From NCBI GenBank assembly GCA_012959805.1, contig DUCN01000026.1, positions 1 through 64,000 on the forward strand: 64,000 nt of DNA, read 5' to 3'. The stretch comes from Myxococcales bacterium (GTDB lineage Bacteria; Myxococcota_A; UBA9160; UBA4427). Below are positions 27,000-36,564 of the stretch, piece after piece (within the stretch, counting starts at the first letter, position 1; every line of letters begins with the position of its first letter). The notes beneath the pieces were generated by a model, which saw only the letters and a list, made by a program, of their open reading frames with translations, searched no databases and had not been told where the DNA came from. The translations under genes were made by a program, and so were the position numbers.

Positions 27000-28381
27000 G
27001 ACACCTCCACTTCGTTGGAATTGGTGGCATCGGCATGGCCGCGTTGGCCGAACTGCTCCACGCACAGGGCTTCGAGATCTCAGGGTCAGACCTCGCGGAT
27101 GGACCCACTGTCGAGCGACTGCGCGAACTCGGCGTGCGCATCGCCATGGGGCATGACCGCGCAAGCGTTGGGCAGGCGGATACCGTCGTCCGGTCGAGCG
27201 CGATCGCCGAAGACAATGTTGAGCTCGAAGCCGCGCGTCATAGCGGGACGCCGATCATCAGTCGCGGCGCACTGCTCGCCGAAGTCATGCGAACCAAGGA
27301 TGGCATCGCGATCGCTGGTTCTCATGGCAAGACCACGACCTCCGCGATGACGGCACATCTTCTCGAATCCGCCGGCCTGGATCCGACGGCCTTGATCGGT
27401 GGGCGGGTCCCGAGGCCGGGCGGATACGCGAGTCCGGCCAAATTGGGAAGCGGCGACCTGCTCGTCGCCGAGGTCGATGAAAGCGACGGATCCTTCCTAC
27501 TGACCCGTCCGGTCATGGCTGCGATCACCAACGTCGACCCTGAGCATCTCGACTACTACGGCTCTCGCGAAGTCCTGCTCAAGGCATTCACTCGTTTCGC
27601 GAATTCTGTTCCCTTCTGGGGCGCCGCCATTCTCGGCATCGATCATGTTGGTGTTCGCGAGATCGCCCCCAACATCACCTCACGACAAGTGAGCTTCGGA
27701 TTTTCGCCGAAAGCCGATGTCTGCGCCGTGAGCGTCGAGGATATTCCCGGCGGGCAGCGATGCGAAGTTCGCCTTCGCAACGACGATCGCTTTCGCTTCG
27801 ACCTTCTGATGCCCGGCCGACACAATATCCTGAATGCGCTAGCGGCCATTGCCCTTGCACTCGAACAAGGCGTCGAGCCCGCCATTCTCTCAGAAGCCTT
27901 CCCAACTTTCCCCGGAGTTGCCCGGCGCTTCGAACGCAAGGGCGAACATAACGGAGTCGAGATCGTCGACGACTACGCACATCATCCGGCGGAGCTCCGG
28001 GCGACGCTGGCGGGGGCACGAAGCGTCCATTCAGGTTCCATCACCGCAATCTTTCAGCCCCATCGTTATACCCGAACACGCGATTGCTGGGAGGAGTTCA
28101 CGACCGCATTCGCAGACGCCGATCGCGTCATCATTTGCGATATCTACGCCGCCAGTGAGTCGCCGATCGCCGATATCGACGCCGAGCGCCTTGCCAATGC
28201 CATTTCAACAGCCGGTCATGCAGGTGCCTATTTCGGCGGATCGCTCGAGGAAATCGAACGGACCTGGGTCCAACGATTCGAAGCTGGCGAACTCGTTATG
28301 ACTTTAGGTGCCGGAAGTATCTCGAACCTCGGCCCCAGAATTCTCACCGCACTCGGCATGAAAGCGGGGGGCGACGAATGA
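26984..28381 (+). CDS. murC: UDP-MurNAc:L-alanine ligase MurC
   Basis: 465 aa from GTG 26984, with GGGAGG seven bases upstream; this gives the expected start (LRHLHFVGIGGIGMAALAE). It adds L-Ala to UDP-MurNAc. The P-loop is GSHGKTTTSAM (about 110), followed by EVDESDGSFL and TNVDPEHLDYYG. VDDYAHHPAELRATL (about 325) and FQPHRYTRT are MurC signatures. The end overlaps murB by 4 bp. Confidence 0.97.
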   Translation: MQRKLRHLHFVGIGGIGMAALAELLHAQGFEISGSDLADGPTVERLRELGVRIAMGHDRASVGQADTVVRSSAIAEDNVELEAARHSGTPIISRGALLAEVMRTKDGIAIAGSHGKTTTSAMTAHLLESAGLDPTALIGGRVPRPGGYASPAKLGSGDLLVAEVDESDGSFLLTRPVMAAITNVDPEHLDYYGSREVLLKAFTRFANSVPFWGAAILGIDHVGVREIAPNITSRQVSFGFSPKADVCAVSVEDIPGGQRCEVRLRNDDRFRFDLLMPGRHNILNALAAIALALEQGVEPAILSEAFPTFPGVARRFERKGEHNGVEIVDDYAHHPAELRATLAGARSVHSGSITAIFQPHRYTRTRDCWEEFTTAFADADRVIICDIYAASESPIADIDAERLANAISTAGHAGAYFGGSLEEIERTWVQRFEAGELVMTLGAGSISNLGPRILTALGMKAGGDE

Positions 28382-29307
28382 TCGACCCCGAAGCACGGAA
28401 TGCTCTACGAGAGTGCTTGGGAGCCCGAATTGAATTCGATGCCCAGCTGTCTCGTCACACGTCCTTGCGAATGGGTGGACCCGCGGATGCGATCGCAACC
28501 CCTGCAGATCGAGAGGAACTCTGTGCGCTTCTGGGGCTATGCGCGAAATATGCGTTGCCCACCCTCGTGATCGGTGCGGGCTTCAATCTCCTGGTCGGCG
28601 AAGAAGGACTGCGCAGCGTTGTGATCCGTCTCAAGAAATTGCGTCGCATCGAAAGAGTCTCAGACGATCTTATCTCAGTCGAAGCAGGCGCCTCCCACGC
28701 CACGATCACACGATTCTGCATCGACAACGCGCTGAGCGGTCTGGAATTCGGTGCCGGAATCCCTGGAACCCTGGGCGGATGGCTGGCCATGAATGCGGGC
28801 ATCGGTGTTCGCGAGATGAAGGACGTCGTTAGGGAGATCAAGATCGTCGGTTGTGAAGGCAAGCGGGTCTCACGAATTCCCCGATCGATGCTCGAATTCG
28901 GTTATCGAGAACTCACAGGTCTTCCGGCGAGCGCCATCATTCTCTCGGCAAAACTACAGGTCGAAGAAAGCGACCGCGCCAAAGTACAAAGCGAGATCGA
29001 TCGGCTGCTCGCACATCGGCAATCGACACAGCCCACCGACACTCCAAGCTGCGGGTCGGTCTTTCGAAATCCGCCCGGCCAATTCGCGGGCCAACTCATC
29101 GAGGCCGCCGGATTAAAGGGCTCAAGTGTGGGCGCCGCTGAGATCTCTTCCGTACACGCGAACTTTATCGTCAATCATGGCGGCGCCACTGCCAGCGACG
29201 TTCTTCAACTAATCGAACGCGCGCGCGAAGCGGTTGAGCGCGAAACCGGGATTCGCCTTGAAACAGAAGTGCAAATTATTGGTCGATCGCCAGGAGAAGA
29301 TTCATGA
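28378..29307 (+). CDS. murB: UDP-N-acetylenolpyruvoylglucosamine reductase MurB
   Basis: 309 aa; ATGA overlap with murC. A FAD/NADPH reductase making UDP-MurNAc. FAD-binding features: NTSLRMGG-like SRHTSLRMGGPADAI near the N-terminus and VIGAGFNLLVGEEGL. GLEFGAGIPGTLGGWLAMNAG is the characteristic flavin segment. The catalytic region PSCGSVFRNPPG and a C-terminal Glu in LETEVQIIG fit type I/II MurB. Normal length. Confidence 0.96.
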   Translation: MIDPEARNALRECLGARIEFDAQLSRHTSLRMGGPADAIATPADREELCALLGLCAKYALPTLVIGAGFNLLVGEEGLRSVVIRLKKLRRIERVSDDLISVEAGASHATITRFCIDNALSGLEFGAGIPGTLGGWLAMNAGIGVREMKDVVREIKIVGCEGKRVSRIPRSMLEFGYRELTGLPASAIILSAKLQVEESDRAKVQSEIDRLLAHRQSTQPTDTPSCGSVFRNPPGQFAGQLIEAAGLKGSSVGAAEISSVHANFIVNHGGATASDVLQLIERAREAVERETGIRLETEVQIIGRSPGEDS

Positions 29308-30254
29308 GTCAGAAAAAGTCGAGTCGACGCCCAGCCACCACCCGACGGCCTAACGCAACGATCGCCGCACAATCTCGCGCAAAGCGGGCAAGGGATCATC
29401 TCGCTCGCAAACGCTCACAAGAAATGAATCGACTCGAACGCCAGCGCGGCCGTGCGGCCAGTTCAAGCACCCGAGCGCAAACGCGCGGACGACTCACTCC
29501 AATCCTCATTTTCGTCGCCTTCGCAGCCGGAATTCTCCTCGCGCCATTGTTTTCCAGAAACCTTCTCTACAGAGGGTCGCCACTGGAACGCGTCGCGGTC
29601 CAGGGCGCGACCGCGCTCACTGCCGCCGATGTCACGACGACCCTCAATCTCCCGGCCGGCCGTTTACTCGACTCGATCGCGACGCAAGAGATTCGTGACG
29701 CAGTTGAAGCCGAACCGTGGATCGAATCGATTCGTAGCCTACGACTTCCCGGCGGCACCCTCATCGTCGCAATCGTCGAACGAGAAGCCGTCGCTCGATG
29801 GTTGAAGCGCGACTCGGGCGAAATCGAAATGATCGACGAAAGAGGCGTTCGTTTCTCGGGTCGAAGCGAGCCAGGCGGACCTCTGCCATTGGTCGTGGGA
29901 AGCCTGGACGAGGGAAGAGGATTGTCGGCGTCAGCCATTTTGATTCTCGATGAACTCAAAAAACACGCCATCCTGGCCGAAGACCCGACCGCTCTCACAC
30001 TGCGACTGCCCGCCAATGCGAATGCAATGGCTGAGACCACCACCGGCACAGTAGATGACGAACTGAGCGGCTACGTGCTGCATATAGGCGAGACGGGCCC
30101 CCGCGCCCTGCTCGGAAAAAGATTCTTACGACAGCGCATCGCCCGACTGGCTGCGCTGCTCGAAAGCGACGAGTCGCGCATTCAGGACGCTCGTCTCATC
30201 GATCTCCGGTACGCAGACCGCGCGGTTCTGCGCAGCGAACCCGCCTCTGGATAG
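29304..30254 (+). CDS. ftsQ: Cell division protein FtsQ
   Basis: 316 aa; ATGA overlap with murB. A strongly basic, Arg/Lys/Ser-rich cytoplasmic tail (about 1-65), one transmembrane helix (LTPILIFVAFAAGILLAPLF, about 67-86), then a POTRA domain (LERVAVQGATALTAADVTTTL, about 98-160) and the FtsQ beta domain (LPGGTLIVAIVEREAVARW, then MIDERGVRF). FtsQ scaffolds the FtsQLB complex in the periplasm. The basic tail is long compared with E. coli. A 107-bp gap separates it from ftsA. Confidence 0.93.
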   Translation: MSQKKSSRRPATTRRPNATIAAQSRAKRARDHLARKRSQEMNRLERQRGRAASSSTRAQTRGRLTPILIFVAFAAGILLAPLFSRNLLYRGSPLERVAVQGATALTAADVTTTLNLPAGRLLDSIATQEIRDAVEAEPWIESIRSLRLPGGTLIVAIVEREAVARWLKRDSGEIEMIDERGVRFSGRSEPGGPLPLVVGSLDEGRGLSASAILILDELKKHAILAEDPTALTLRLPANANAMAETTTGTVDDELSGYVLHIGETGPRALLGKRFLRQRIARLAALLESDESRIQDARLIDLRYADRAVLRSEPASG

Positions 30255-30361
30255 AGGTGGGAAACTGGCGGCGGCAGGGCACGGATGTGTCCGGCCGTCC
30301 ATTTTCGAGATCCCTGGATAGGGATTTCGACTTCTCCGTTCACGGGGAATAGGGGGATGAT

Positions 30362-31600
30362 ATGTCCAAGAAGGAAGAGATCATCGTTGGTCTCGATATC
30401 GGCACGACAAAAATATGTGCGGTCGTCGCGGAAGAAACCGAGAATGGGATCGATATCATCGGCATCGGGACCCACCCGAGCCGAGGACTTCGCAAGGGGG
30501 TCGTCGTCGACATCGACGCGACGGTGAACTCCATCAAGCACGCGATCGAAGAGGCGGAGCTGATGGCGGATTGTGAGATCACCGCCGTCTATGCCGGCAT
30601 CGCAGGCGGACATATCAGAGCGTTCAATTCTCACGGCGTCGTCGCAGTCAAGGATCGAGAAGTCCACGAGAGTGATGTCAAACGCGTGATCGATGCAGCC
30701 AAGGCCGTTGCGATTCCCATGGACCGAGAAGTCATTCATGTGATTCCGCAGGAATTCATCATCGATGATCAGGACGGAATCCACGAGCCGCTCGGCATGA
30801 GTGGCGTCCGTCTCGAAGCGAAGATTCACATCGTGACGGCGGCGGTGGCGAGCGCCCAGAATATCATCAAGTGCTGCAACAAGGCCGGTCTCAACGTGGT
30901 CGATATCGTGCTCGAGCCCCTCGCCTCGGCCGCGGCCGTTCTGGGAGATGACGAACGTGAGCTTGGCGTCTGCATGATCGACATCGGTGGTGGAACCACG
31001 GACATTGCAGTCTTCGCCGACGGCTCGATCAAGAATACGTCGGTCCTCGGCATCGGCGGTTACCACCTCACCAACGACATCGCGGTCGGACTCCGGACCC
31101 CCTTTGATGAAGCAGAACGGATCAAGAAGAAATTCGGTATCGCGTCGGCGCGCTATCTCGGATCCGACGACATCCTGAGCGTGCCTTCGGTGGGGGGTCG
31201 AAAACCGCGCGAGATCTCACGCAAGATCTTGTGTGAGATCATCGAGCCCCGCGTCGAAGAGATTCTCAGCCTCGCCCGACAAGAACTCATTCGAGCGGAT
31301 CTCATCGACCGAATCCCTTCTGGTGTCGTTCTCACCGGTGGAGCGTCTGCGCTTTCGGGCGTCGGCGAACTCGCCGAGGAAATCTTCGAAGCGCCGGTTC
31401 GTCAGGGCCTGCCCACTTCGATCGGCGGCCTACAAGATGTCGTTCGAAGTCCCATGTACTCGACCGGCGTCGGGCTCGTTGTGTTCGGCATTAATCAAGA
31501 GCGCTCGACACGCGGTAGTCGCTTCCGAATCCGTGATGAATCGATCTTCGGTCGCGTTAGACAACGAATGCGAGATTGGTTTTACGCGGAGTTTGATTGA
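30362..31600 (+). CDS. ftsA: Cell division protein FtsA
   Basis: 412 aa. An actin-fold ATPase that tethers FtsZ to the membrane. It opens with VGLDIGTTKICAVVAE (phosphate loop 1), and has EVIHVIPQEFIIDDQDGI (1C domain), VCMIDIGGGTTDIAVF (phosphate 2), and GVVLTGGASALSGV (adenosine motif). The C-terminus RVRQRMRDWFYAEFD is a plausible amphipathic membrane-targeting helix. AATAGGGGGATGAT precedes the ATG. The 107-bp gap before it holds a small inverted repeat, ATCCCT/AGGGAT near 30310. Confidence 0.97.
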   Translation: MSKKEEIIVGLDIGTTKICAVVAEETENGIDIIGIGTHPSRGLRKGVVVDIDATVNSIKHAIEEAELMADCEITAVYAGIAGGHIRAFNSHGVVAVKDREVHESDVKRVIDAAKAVAIPMDREVIHVIPQEFIIDDQDGIHEPLGMSGVRLEAKIHIVTAAVASAQNIIKCCNKAGLNVVDIVLEPLASAAAVLGDDERELGVCMIDIGGGTTDIAVFADGSIKNTSVLGIGGYHLTNDIAVGLRTPFDEAERIKKKFGIASARYLGSDDILSVPSVGGRKPREISRKILCEIIEPRVEEILSLARQELIRADLIDRIPSGVVLTGGASALSGVGELAEEIFEAPVRQGLPTSIGGLQDVVRSPMYSTGVGLVVFGINQERSTRGSRFRIRDESIFGRVRQRMRDWFYAEFD

Positions 31601-31700
31601 ATGACAGCAAATAACACAGAAAGCTCAATCAAAAGAGCACAAAACTGATTAAATCGTGTACATTACGTGGCGCTGCCAAGCATCGTCGGGGGGTGAAAGC

Positions 31701-33236
31701 ATGGCTAAGAAAAAGAATTCTCGTTCGCAGAGCGGGAAGGGCAAGAACGACAGCTCAAATAGTACTGCCAACAATTCCAATGACATTGTCAGCGATCGCA
31801 AAGGTGATGGCGACTCGGTCGATCTTCTAGAACTCGGTCCCGATGACGGACAAGAGCTTCTTGAATTCGAAGGCAGCTCACATCAGCAAGCCTCGATTAA
31901 GGTCATCGGTGTCGGCGGTGGCGGCGGAAATGCGCTCAACACGATGATCGCGTCGGGACTCAGCGGTGTTGAATTCATCGCCGCGAACACAGACGCACAA
32001 GCGCTCTCCCACAACAAAGCAGCGACGAAAGTCCAGCTCGGAGCGGAGATCACTCGTGGTCTCGGATGTGGCGCGAACCCCGATCGAGGCCGCGCCGCTG
32101 CGCTCGAAGCGCGCGATCGACTTCGCGAACTCCTTGAGGGTTCCGACATGGTCTTTGTGACCGCGGGAATGGGGGGCGGCACGGGAACCGGTGCGGCTCC
32201 AATTATTGCCGAAGTCGCTCGCGAAGTCGGAGCGCTGACAGTCGGCGTCGTCACCAAGCCCTTCCCCTTCGAGGGTCGTGTCCGCATGAAGCACGCGGGT
32301 CATGGAATCGACGAGCTTCACGGAGTCGTCGACACCTTGATCACGATCCCGAACCAGCGATTGCTGGCGTTGGCCGGAAAAGGCACTGCGGTACGAGATG
32401 CGTTTTCGATTGCTGACCAGGTTCTCTTGAACGCGGTCCGCGGCATTTCGGACCTCATCACGATTCACGGCCTGATCAATCTCGACTTCGCCGACGTTCG
32501 TACGGTGATGAACGAGGCCGGTGTGGCTCTGATGGGAACGGGCGTGGGCAAGGGCGATACCCGGGCGATCGACGCAGCCGCCGCCGCGATTTCCAGCCCG
32601 CTGCTCGAGGACCTGTCCATCGAGGGCGCGCGCGGAGTCTTGATCAACATCACGGGTGGTTCCGAGATGACGCTCTTCGAAGTCAACGAAGCGTCTTCCC
32701 TGGTTCATGAAGCGGCACACGAGGATGCGAACATCATCGTCGGCGCCGTCATTGACGAAACCCTCGGCGATGACGAACTGCGCGTGACTGTCATCGCAAC
32801 CGGCCTCGACAACCAGGAAGTGCGGCGAACACCGCCGCAGCCTCGACGTCGAGTCCAAGACCCGGCGGCGGAGATCGAGCATGAGCGCGCCATGGTCGAC
32901 GCACCCAGCTTCACACCAAACGTCACGCACATCCGCCAGGATCCGGCCGCTCCAGCTATGACGGGAATGTCGCCAGACCTGGCGAACGATCCCAACAACC
33001 CCGAGGCGCCACAACCGCCCGTCGAACAACAGCAAGTCGCGGCGGCCGGAGGACAGAAAAACCTCCATATGGGCCAGAATGCCAGGGATACGGCGATTTG
33101 CGGAATCGGCTTCGAATCGCCTTTTGAAGACGAATACGATACGCCGGCATTTCTGCGCAACCGCAGTGGCGGAGCCGACGATGATCCGAGCGATCGAGAT
33201 GTGCCGGCCTTCATGCGGCGTGGCGGATCCGACTGA
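31701..33236 (+). CDS. ftsZ: Cell division protein FtsZ with duplicated C-terminal peptide
   Basis: 511 aa from ATG 31701 after GGGGGGTGA; the AT-rich 100-bp gap after ftsA may hold its own promoter. A tubulin-like GTPase forming the Z ring. It has an unusual N-terminal extension of about 60 Ser/Asn/Lys/Asp-rich residues before [16 protein letters not shown]. GTPase signatures are [19 protein letters not shown] and [11 protein letters not shown]. After a long Pro/Gln linker the tail carries two copies of the conserved FtsA/ZipA-binding peptide: DTPAFLRNR (residues 480-488) and DVPAFMRRG (500-508). Most FtsZ proteins have one. Confidence 0.97.
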   Translation: MAKKKNSRSQSGKGKNDSSNSTANNSNDIVSDRKGDGDSVDLLELGPDDGQELLEFEGSSHQQASIKVIGVGGGGGNALNTMIASGLSGVEFIAANTDAQALSHNKAATKVQLGAEITRGLGCGANPDRGRAAALEARDRLRELLEGSDMVFVTAGMGGGTGTGAAPIIAEVAREVGALTVGVVTKPFPFEGRVRMKHAGHGIDELHGVVDTLITIPNQRLLALAGKGTAVRDAFSIADQVLLNAVRGISDLITIHGLINLDFADVRTVMNEAGVALMGTGVGKGDTRAIDAAAAAISSPLLEDLSIEGARGVLINITGGSEMTLFEVNEASSLVHEAAHEDANIIVGAVIDETLGDDELRVTVIATGLDNQEVRRTPPQPRRRVQDPAAEIEHERAMVDAPSFTPNVTHIRQDPAAPAMTGMSPDLANDPNNPEAPQPPVEQQQVAAAGGQKNLHMGQNARDTAICGIGFESPFEDEYDTPAFLRNRSGGADDDPSDRDVPAFMRRGGSD

Positions 33237-33262
33237 CTTCCGCCCACTGCACCAACGAGTTC

Positions 33263-33306
33263 AAAACGGCCAGCTCCGCGAGATCGGAGCTGGCCGTTTT
33301 CGTTTT
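33263..33306 (+). terminator. Intrinsic terminator after ftsZ
   Basis: A perfect 16-bp stem: AAAACGGCCAGCTCCG (33263-33278) pairs with CGGAGCTGGCCGTTTT (33285-33300), with a 6-base loop and then CGTTTT. It starts 27 bp after the ftsZ stop and closes the dcw transcript. Confidence 0.93.
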
Positions 33307-33382
33307 GGACGGATCCTTACGCTTACCCCAAGTACACGATCAGCAGGTGCGCAAACAAAGCGGAAGGCTATTCTGCCGCGCT

Positions 33383-34195
33383 ATGTCCAACACCGATCTC
33401 GTTTCACTCTCTCGCGATGGAGCCATCGCCACACTGCATTTCAATGATCCCGAGCACCTGAATGCGATGACTCGTGCGATGGGCGAGGGATTTCGCGACC
33501 GCGTTGCCGAAGTCTCACGAGACACGTCGATCCGAGCCATCGTCTTGACCGGCCGCGGTCGAGCCTTCAGTGCCGGAGGCGATCTCGACATGCTGCAAGC
33601 GAAGGCCGATCAGGGCAGCGCCGAACCGGGAACCGCGTGGAGAAGCATCCGCGACGAGATGAGCACCTTCTATCGACTTTTTCTATCGATTCGAGATATC
33701 CCCTGCCCAACGATTGCGGCGGTGAATGGACATGCGATCGGCGCAGGATTTTGCGTCGCACTTGCCTGCGACTTCCGTTATGTCGCGACCAGCGCCAAGC
33801 TCGGGCTGAACTTTACGCGGATCGGTGTACATCCCGGGATGGGCGCGACTTGGACGCTTCCCCGCCTGGTCGGACCCGCCCTGGCTGCCGAGCTTCTGTA
33901 CACCAGTCGTACGATCGACGGCGCCGAGGCTGGAAGAATTGGCCTCGCAAATCGAGTGATGACGGGCGAAGTAGTCCTCGAGCAAGCGACCGCAACTGCG
34001 GAAGAGATCGCCGAAAACGCTCCGCTGGCCGTCCGTGCCGTCAAACAGGCACTTCGCCGGACGGAAAACGCGTCGATCGAGGATCAATTGCAGTTCGAGG
34101 CAAGCGAACAGGCGAAGAATTTCGAGTCGGCGGATGCGCAAGAAGGAATCGCCGCCGTCCGGGAGAAGCGCGCGCCCCATTTTCGAGGCGAATAA
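33383..34195 (+). CDS. Enoyl-CoA hydratase/isomerase family protein
   Basis: 270 aa from ATG 33383. Crotonase fold: LNAMTRAM, GRGRAFSAGGDLDML (oxyanion hole and CoA binding) and AAVNGHAIGAGFCVALACDFRYV with GLNFTRIGVHPGMGATWTL. In true hydratases two Glu residues lie in the last segments. Here the segment RIGVHPGMG has His where the first Glu is often found, so hydratase activity is uncertain and another crotonase reaction is possible. No clear ribosome site near the ATG. It is transcribed after the ftsZ terminator. Confidence 0.88.
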   Translation: MSNTDLVSLSRDGAIATLHFNDPEHLNAMTRAMGEGFRDRVAEVSRDTSIRAIVLTGRGRAFSAGGDLDMLQAKADQGSAEPGTAWRSIRDEMSTFYRLFLSIRDIPCPTIAAVNGHAIGAGFCVALACDFRYVATSAKLGLNFTRIGVHPGMGATWTLPRLVGPALAAELLYTSRTIDGAEAGRIGLANRVMTGEVVLEQATATAEEIAENAPLAVRAVKQALRRTENASIEDQLQFEASEQAKNFESADAQEGIAAVREKRAPHFRGE

Positions 34196-34229
34196 TGCCA
34201 TCCATGGCCGGCGAAGAGGATCTGTGGTG

Positions 34230-34373
34230 ATGGGCGACACAGCATCGGCGCTTTCGACGACGGAAGCTTCGCGTGGAACTCAAGTCCCACCGCGTACGAA
34301 CGAAGAGAAGGAAGCTGATCGGCCCATTCACCGACCAATCGACCAACCCGCAAACCGGAAGGATCCATTTTGA
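34230..34373 (+). CDS. Small hypothetical ORF, 47 aa
   Basis: ATG 34230 with GAGGA about ten bases upstream, 34 bp after the enoyl-CoA hydratase stop. The peptide (MGDTASALSTTEASRGTQ onward) is hydrophilic and Pro/Arg/Asp-rich with no recognised family. Its TGA overlaps the TTG start of the following small ORF, which argues for coupled translation. Confidence 0.35.
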   Translation: MGDTASALSTTEASRGTQVPPRTNEEKEADRPIHRPIDQPANRKDPF

Positions 34374-34459
34374 CCCGCGCACTGCGAAGCCACCAACTCT
34401 GGCTCACACTGACCTACTTCGGTCTTCTCGTCCTGATGGCACGAGGCATCGCGAGCTAA
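34370..34459 (+). CDS. Small putative membrane peptide, 29 aa
   Basis: TTG 34370 has a strong ribosome site, GGAAGGA, six bases upstream. The peptide has one hydrophobic stretch (LWLTLTYFGLLVLMARGIA) preceded by basic residues, as in a single-pass membrane peptide. It could instead be the broken start of a larger membrane protein, since the family is not recognisable at this length. It overlaps the previous 47-aa ORF and ends 31 bp before the convergent glycosyltransferase stop. Confidence 0.4.
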   Translation: MTRALRSHQLWLTLTYFGLLVLMARGIAS

Positions 34460-34489
34460 TCACCGGATCAAGCCCCTGACCGGGCAAAC

Positions 34490-35737
34490 TCAGCCTGCGT
34501 CGGTCGTCGCCGCCGTCATTGAGGCGGTCAGCGCCGCAATTGGATCCATCCGACTCAAAAGATCCGCGCGTAGCAGAACGCCCAATTCGGAGGCGCTCTC
34601 CGCCAACCACTCATTTTCACAGACCGAACGCAGCGAATACGCAAGTCCCTGCGCCGAAAGATGGCGACGCCGAAGCGGCGGCGGTCCGATTCCCAGACGG
34701 CCCACACGAGCCGCCCAATGGAACTGATCCAGGACATGCGGAACGATCACCTGAGGCCGTCCTGCCCGAGCCGCCATCGTGGTTGTCCCGGCCCCGCCGT
34801 GATGAACGATGGCTCGAACCCGCTGAAACAATGTCGAATGATCAACGGCACCGATCACCATCACATGACTGGGCAGCGCGATCCCGCCCAACCCGGCCCA
34901 GCCCTCGGAAATGACCGCGCGAACGCCGGCACGTTCGATCGCATCGAGCAGCATCGCCGTCGATCGTTTGGGATCTGGATCCGTCATGCTCCCGAATCCG
35001 ATATAGACGGGCTCCGGTCCCGAATCCAGAAACGCCGAGAGCTTTTCCGGAAGCGACCCCTCGTTGAACGGATGCAGGCAGCCGATACAGTCCACACCCT
35101 CGACGTCCTCGGGCACGCCGGCCAGTCGATCGTCGGTTGCGAGCAGCGGCCGCATGCCTAGCATCAATCGATAGAGATCACGCGTCGGGGCGAGTCCCAG
35201 CGATCGACGAGCCCGATTGACTGTTCTGCCCATGCTGAACTGAAGCAGCCGACTCTGCATTCGCCACAAAAGTCGATTCGCCCAGCGAGGCGTATTGGGA
35301 TGGGGAAAGAAGACGGGAGGATGCATTTCAGACCGAAGCAGCGTCGGATCGTAAGCCACGAAGCGATGGGGCACGCCGAGCGCCTCGGCAACCGAACTGG
35401 CGGCGATCTGGGTTCCCGCCGACACGATGCCGTCACAATTCCGCGCGCCCGCATACAGGTCGGCGAATTGTCTGCCAACATTTTCCTTTAAGAGTTGATC
35501 GGCCGCCCGAGCCATGGCGAGTGCTCCACCGTGAAGTGACGCGGCCTCGGCAGTGAGACATTCACGGATGTCGCGCCCGACCGGGTGAAAGGCCAACTCG
35601 CGCTCGGCTGTGGCCTCCGCGAAATCGGGCGGAGCGCAAATGAGCACCTCGTGGCCAGCGGCCTCGAAGCGCTTTGCCAGCGCAAGCATCGGAAAGATAT
35701 CGCCGCGGGTTCCCTCGGCTGTGACCGCAACTTTCAT
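34490..35737 (-). CDS. GT1/UGT-type glycosyltransferase
   Basis: 415 aa from ATG 35737 with GGAG six bases upstream. GT-B fold: the N-terminal domain starts MKVAVTAEGTRGDIFPMLAL, typical of the GTF/UGT group that glycosylates sterols, macrolides, carotenoids or lipids. The C-terminal domain has PVYIGFGSM and the nucleotide-sugar motif VHHGGAGTTTMAARAGRPQ, then PHVLDQFHWAARV. The acceptor cannot be read from sequence. It stands alone between a downstream convergent small ORF and ndk upstream. Confidence 0.9.
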   Translation of the reverse strand: MKVAVTAEGTRGDIFPMLALAKRFEAAGHEVLICAPPDFAEATAERELAFHPVGRDIRECLTAEAASLHGGALAMARAADQLLKENVGRQFADLYAGARNCDGIVSAGTQIAASSVAEALGVPHRFVAYDPTLLRSEMHPPVFFPHPNTPRWANRLLWRMQSRLLQFSMGRTVNRARRSLGLAPTRDLYRLMLGMRPLLATDDRLAGVPEDVEGVDCIGCLHPFNEGSLPEKLSAFLDSGPEPVYIGFGSMTDPDPKRSTAMLLDAIERAGVRAVISEGWAGLGGIALPSHVMVIGAVDHSTLFQRVRAIVHHGGAGTTTMAARAGRPQVIVPHVLDQFHWAARVGRLGIGPPPLRRRHLSAQGLAYSLRSVCENEWLAESASELGVLLRADLLSRMDPIAALTASMTAATTDAG

Positions 35738-35848
35738 GGGGGCTCCGTCTCCAGTTCCGTTTCGTTCGGAAGGGGAGATCACCCCATATCGGACCGTGTG
35801 GGTCGGCGCTTGATCCGACCTGCCCGTGCGTTGCGCATGCCCGACACA

Positions 35849-35893
35849 ACACCGCCCTTCGCGCATGACCTCGTGATGCATGAAGGGCGGTGT
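35849..35893 (-). terminator. Strong hairpin between ndk and the glycosyltransferase gene
   Basis: ACACCGCCCTTC (35849-35860) and GAAGGGCGGTGT (35882-35893) form a perfect 12-bp stem, and the loop contains further complementary bases (GCAT/ATGC). It lies 19 bp beyond the ndk stop in the direction of ndk transcription. There is no T-run, so it could slow or stop ndk transcription without being a classic intrinsic terminator. Confidence 0.5.
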
Positions 35894-35911
35894 CAGTGAG
35901 CAGCGGGGTAC

Positions 35912-36355
35912 CTAAGCCGGAAGGGCCTCGGTCACCGCCGTGATTTCGCTCGCATTGAAGAAATATGAAATCTCGAGACGAGCCGTCTCCGGCGCATCGG
36001 ATCCGTGGGTCGCATTCTGCTCAATGTCGGTTCCGAAGTCACCGCGCAGAGTTCCGGCGGGCGCTTCGTTCGAGTTGGTCGGACCCATCAGATCACGCCA
36101 TTTCTTGATCGCGCCCTCGCCCTCAAGCACCAAAGCAACAACGGGCCCGGAGGTCATGAACTTGACCAGGTCACCAAAGAAGGGACGCTCCTTATGGACG
36201 GCGTAAAATCCTTCCGCACCCTGGGTGCTCAATTGGATCTTCTTCATCCCGAGGATCTCGAGTCCAGATTCTTCGATGCGCGCGAGAATCTGACCGGCCA
36301 CCCTCTTCTTGACTGCATCGGGCTTAATAATTGCGAAAGTTCGTTCGACCGCCAT
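35912..36355 (-). CDS. ndk: Nucleoside diphosphate kinase
   Basis: 147 aa, normal length. It transfers the gamma phosphate from ATP to NDPs through a phosphohistidine. The opening [25 protein letters not shown] and the active-site [10 protein letters not shown] with catalytic His117 are all present. Monocistronic by appearance, on the minus strand; a 209-bp gap upstream before the oxidoreductase stop holds nothing recognisable. Confidence 0.98.
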   Translation of the reverse strand: MAVERTFAIIKPDAVKKRVAGQILARIEESGLEILGMKKIQLSTQGAEGFYAVHKERPFFGDLVKFMTSGPVVALVLEGEGAIKKWRDLMGPTNSNEAPAGTLRGDFGTDIEQNATHGSDAPETARLEISYFFNASEITAVTEALPA

Positions 36356-36564
36356 GACGGGATCTCCTCGATTTCTTCTCGTCTGTCGCCAAATGGGCAG
36401 ACTCGATTGAGTGCGCTCAGATGGCGTGGGTTTAGGGTGTTGCAGCAGATCGTATCGATCCGCAATTCAATTCGAGTGAACTCGGCTCGCCCCGGACATC
36501 ATCGTCGTCTCTGGCCAGCGCGGCGGCGTATCGTAGCGGACCGGTCCCCCTGCGCAGCTCCCGC

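Noticed and set aside
9600..30000. Recurrent TTAGGC (Leu-Gly) in genes that otherwise prefer CTC/CTG
   Set aside because: TTA is also followed by many other codons and CTCGGC is frequent, so this looks like ordinary codon variation rather than a signal.
31878..33068. 396-codon antisense frame opposite ftsZ
   Set aside because: Lies entirely inside an unmistakable ftsZ and shows Asp/Arg-rich low-complexity sequence typical of reverse-frame artefacts.
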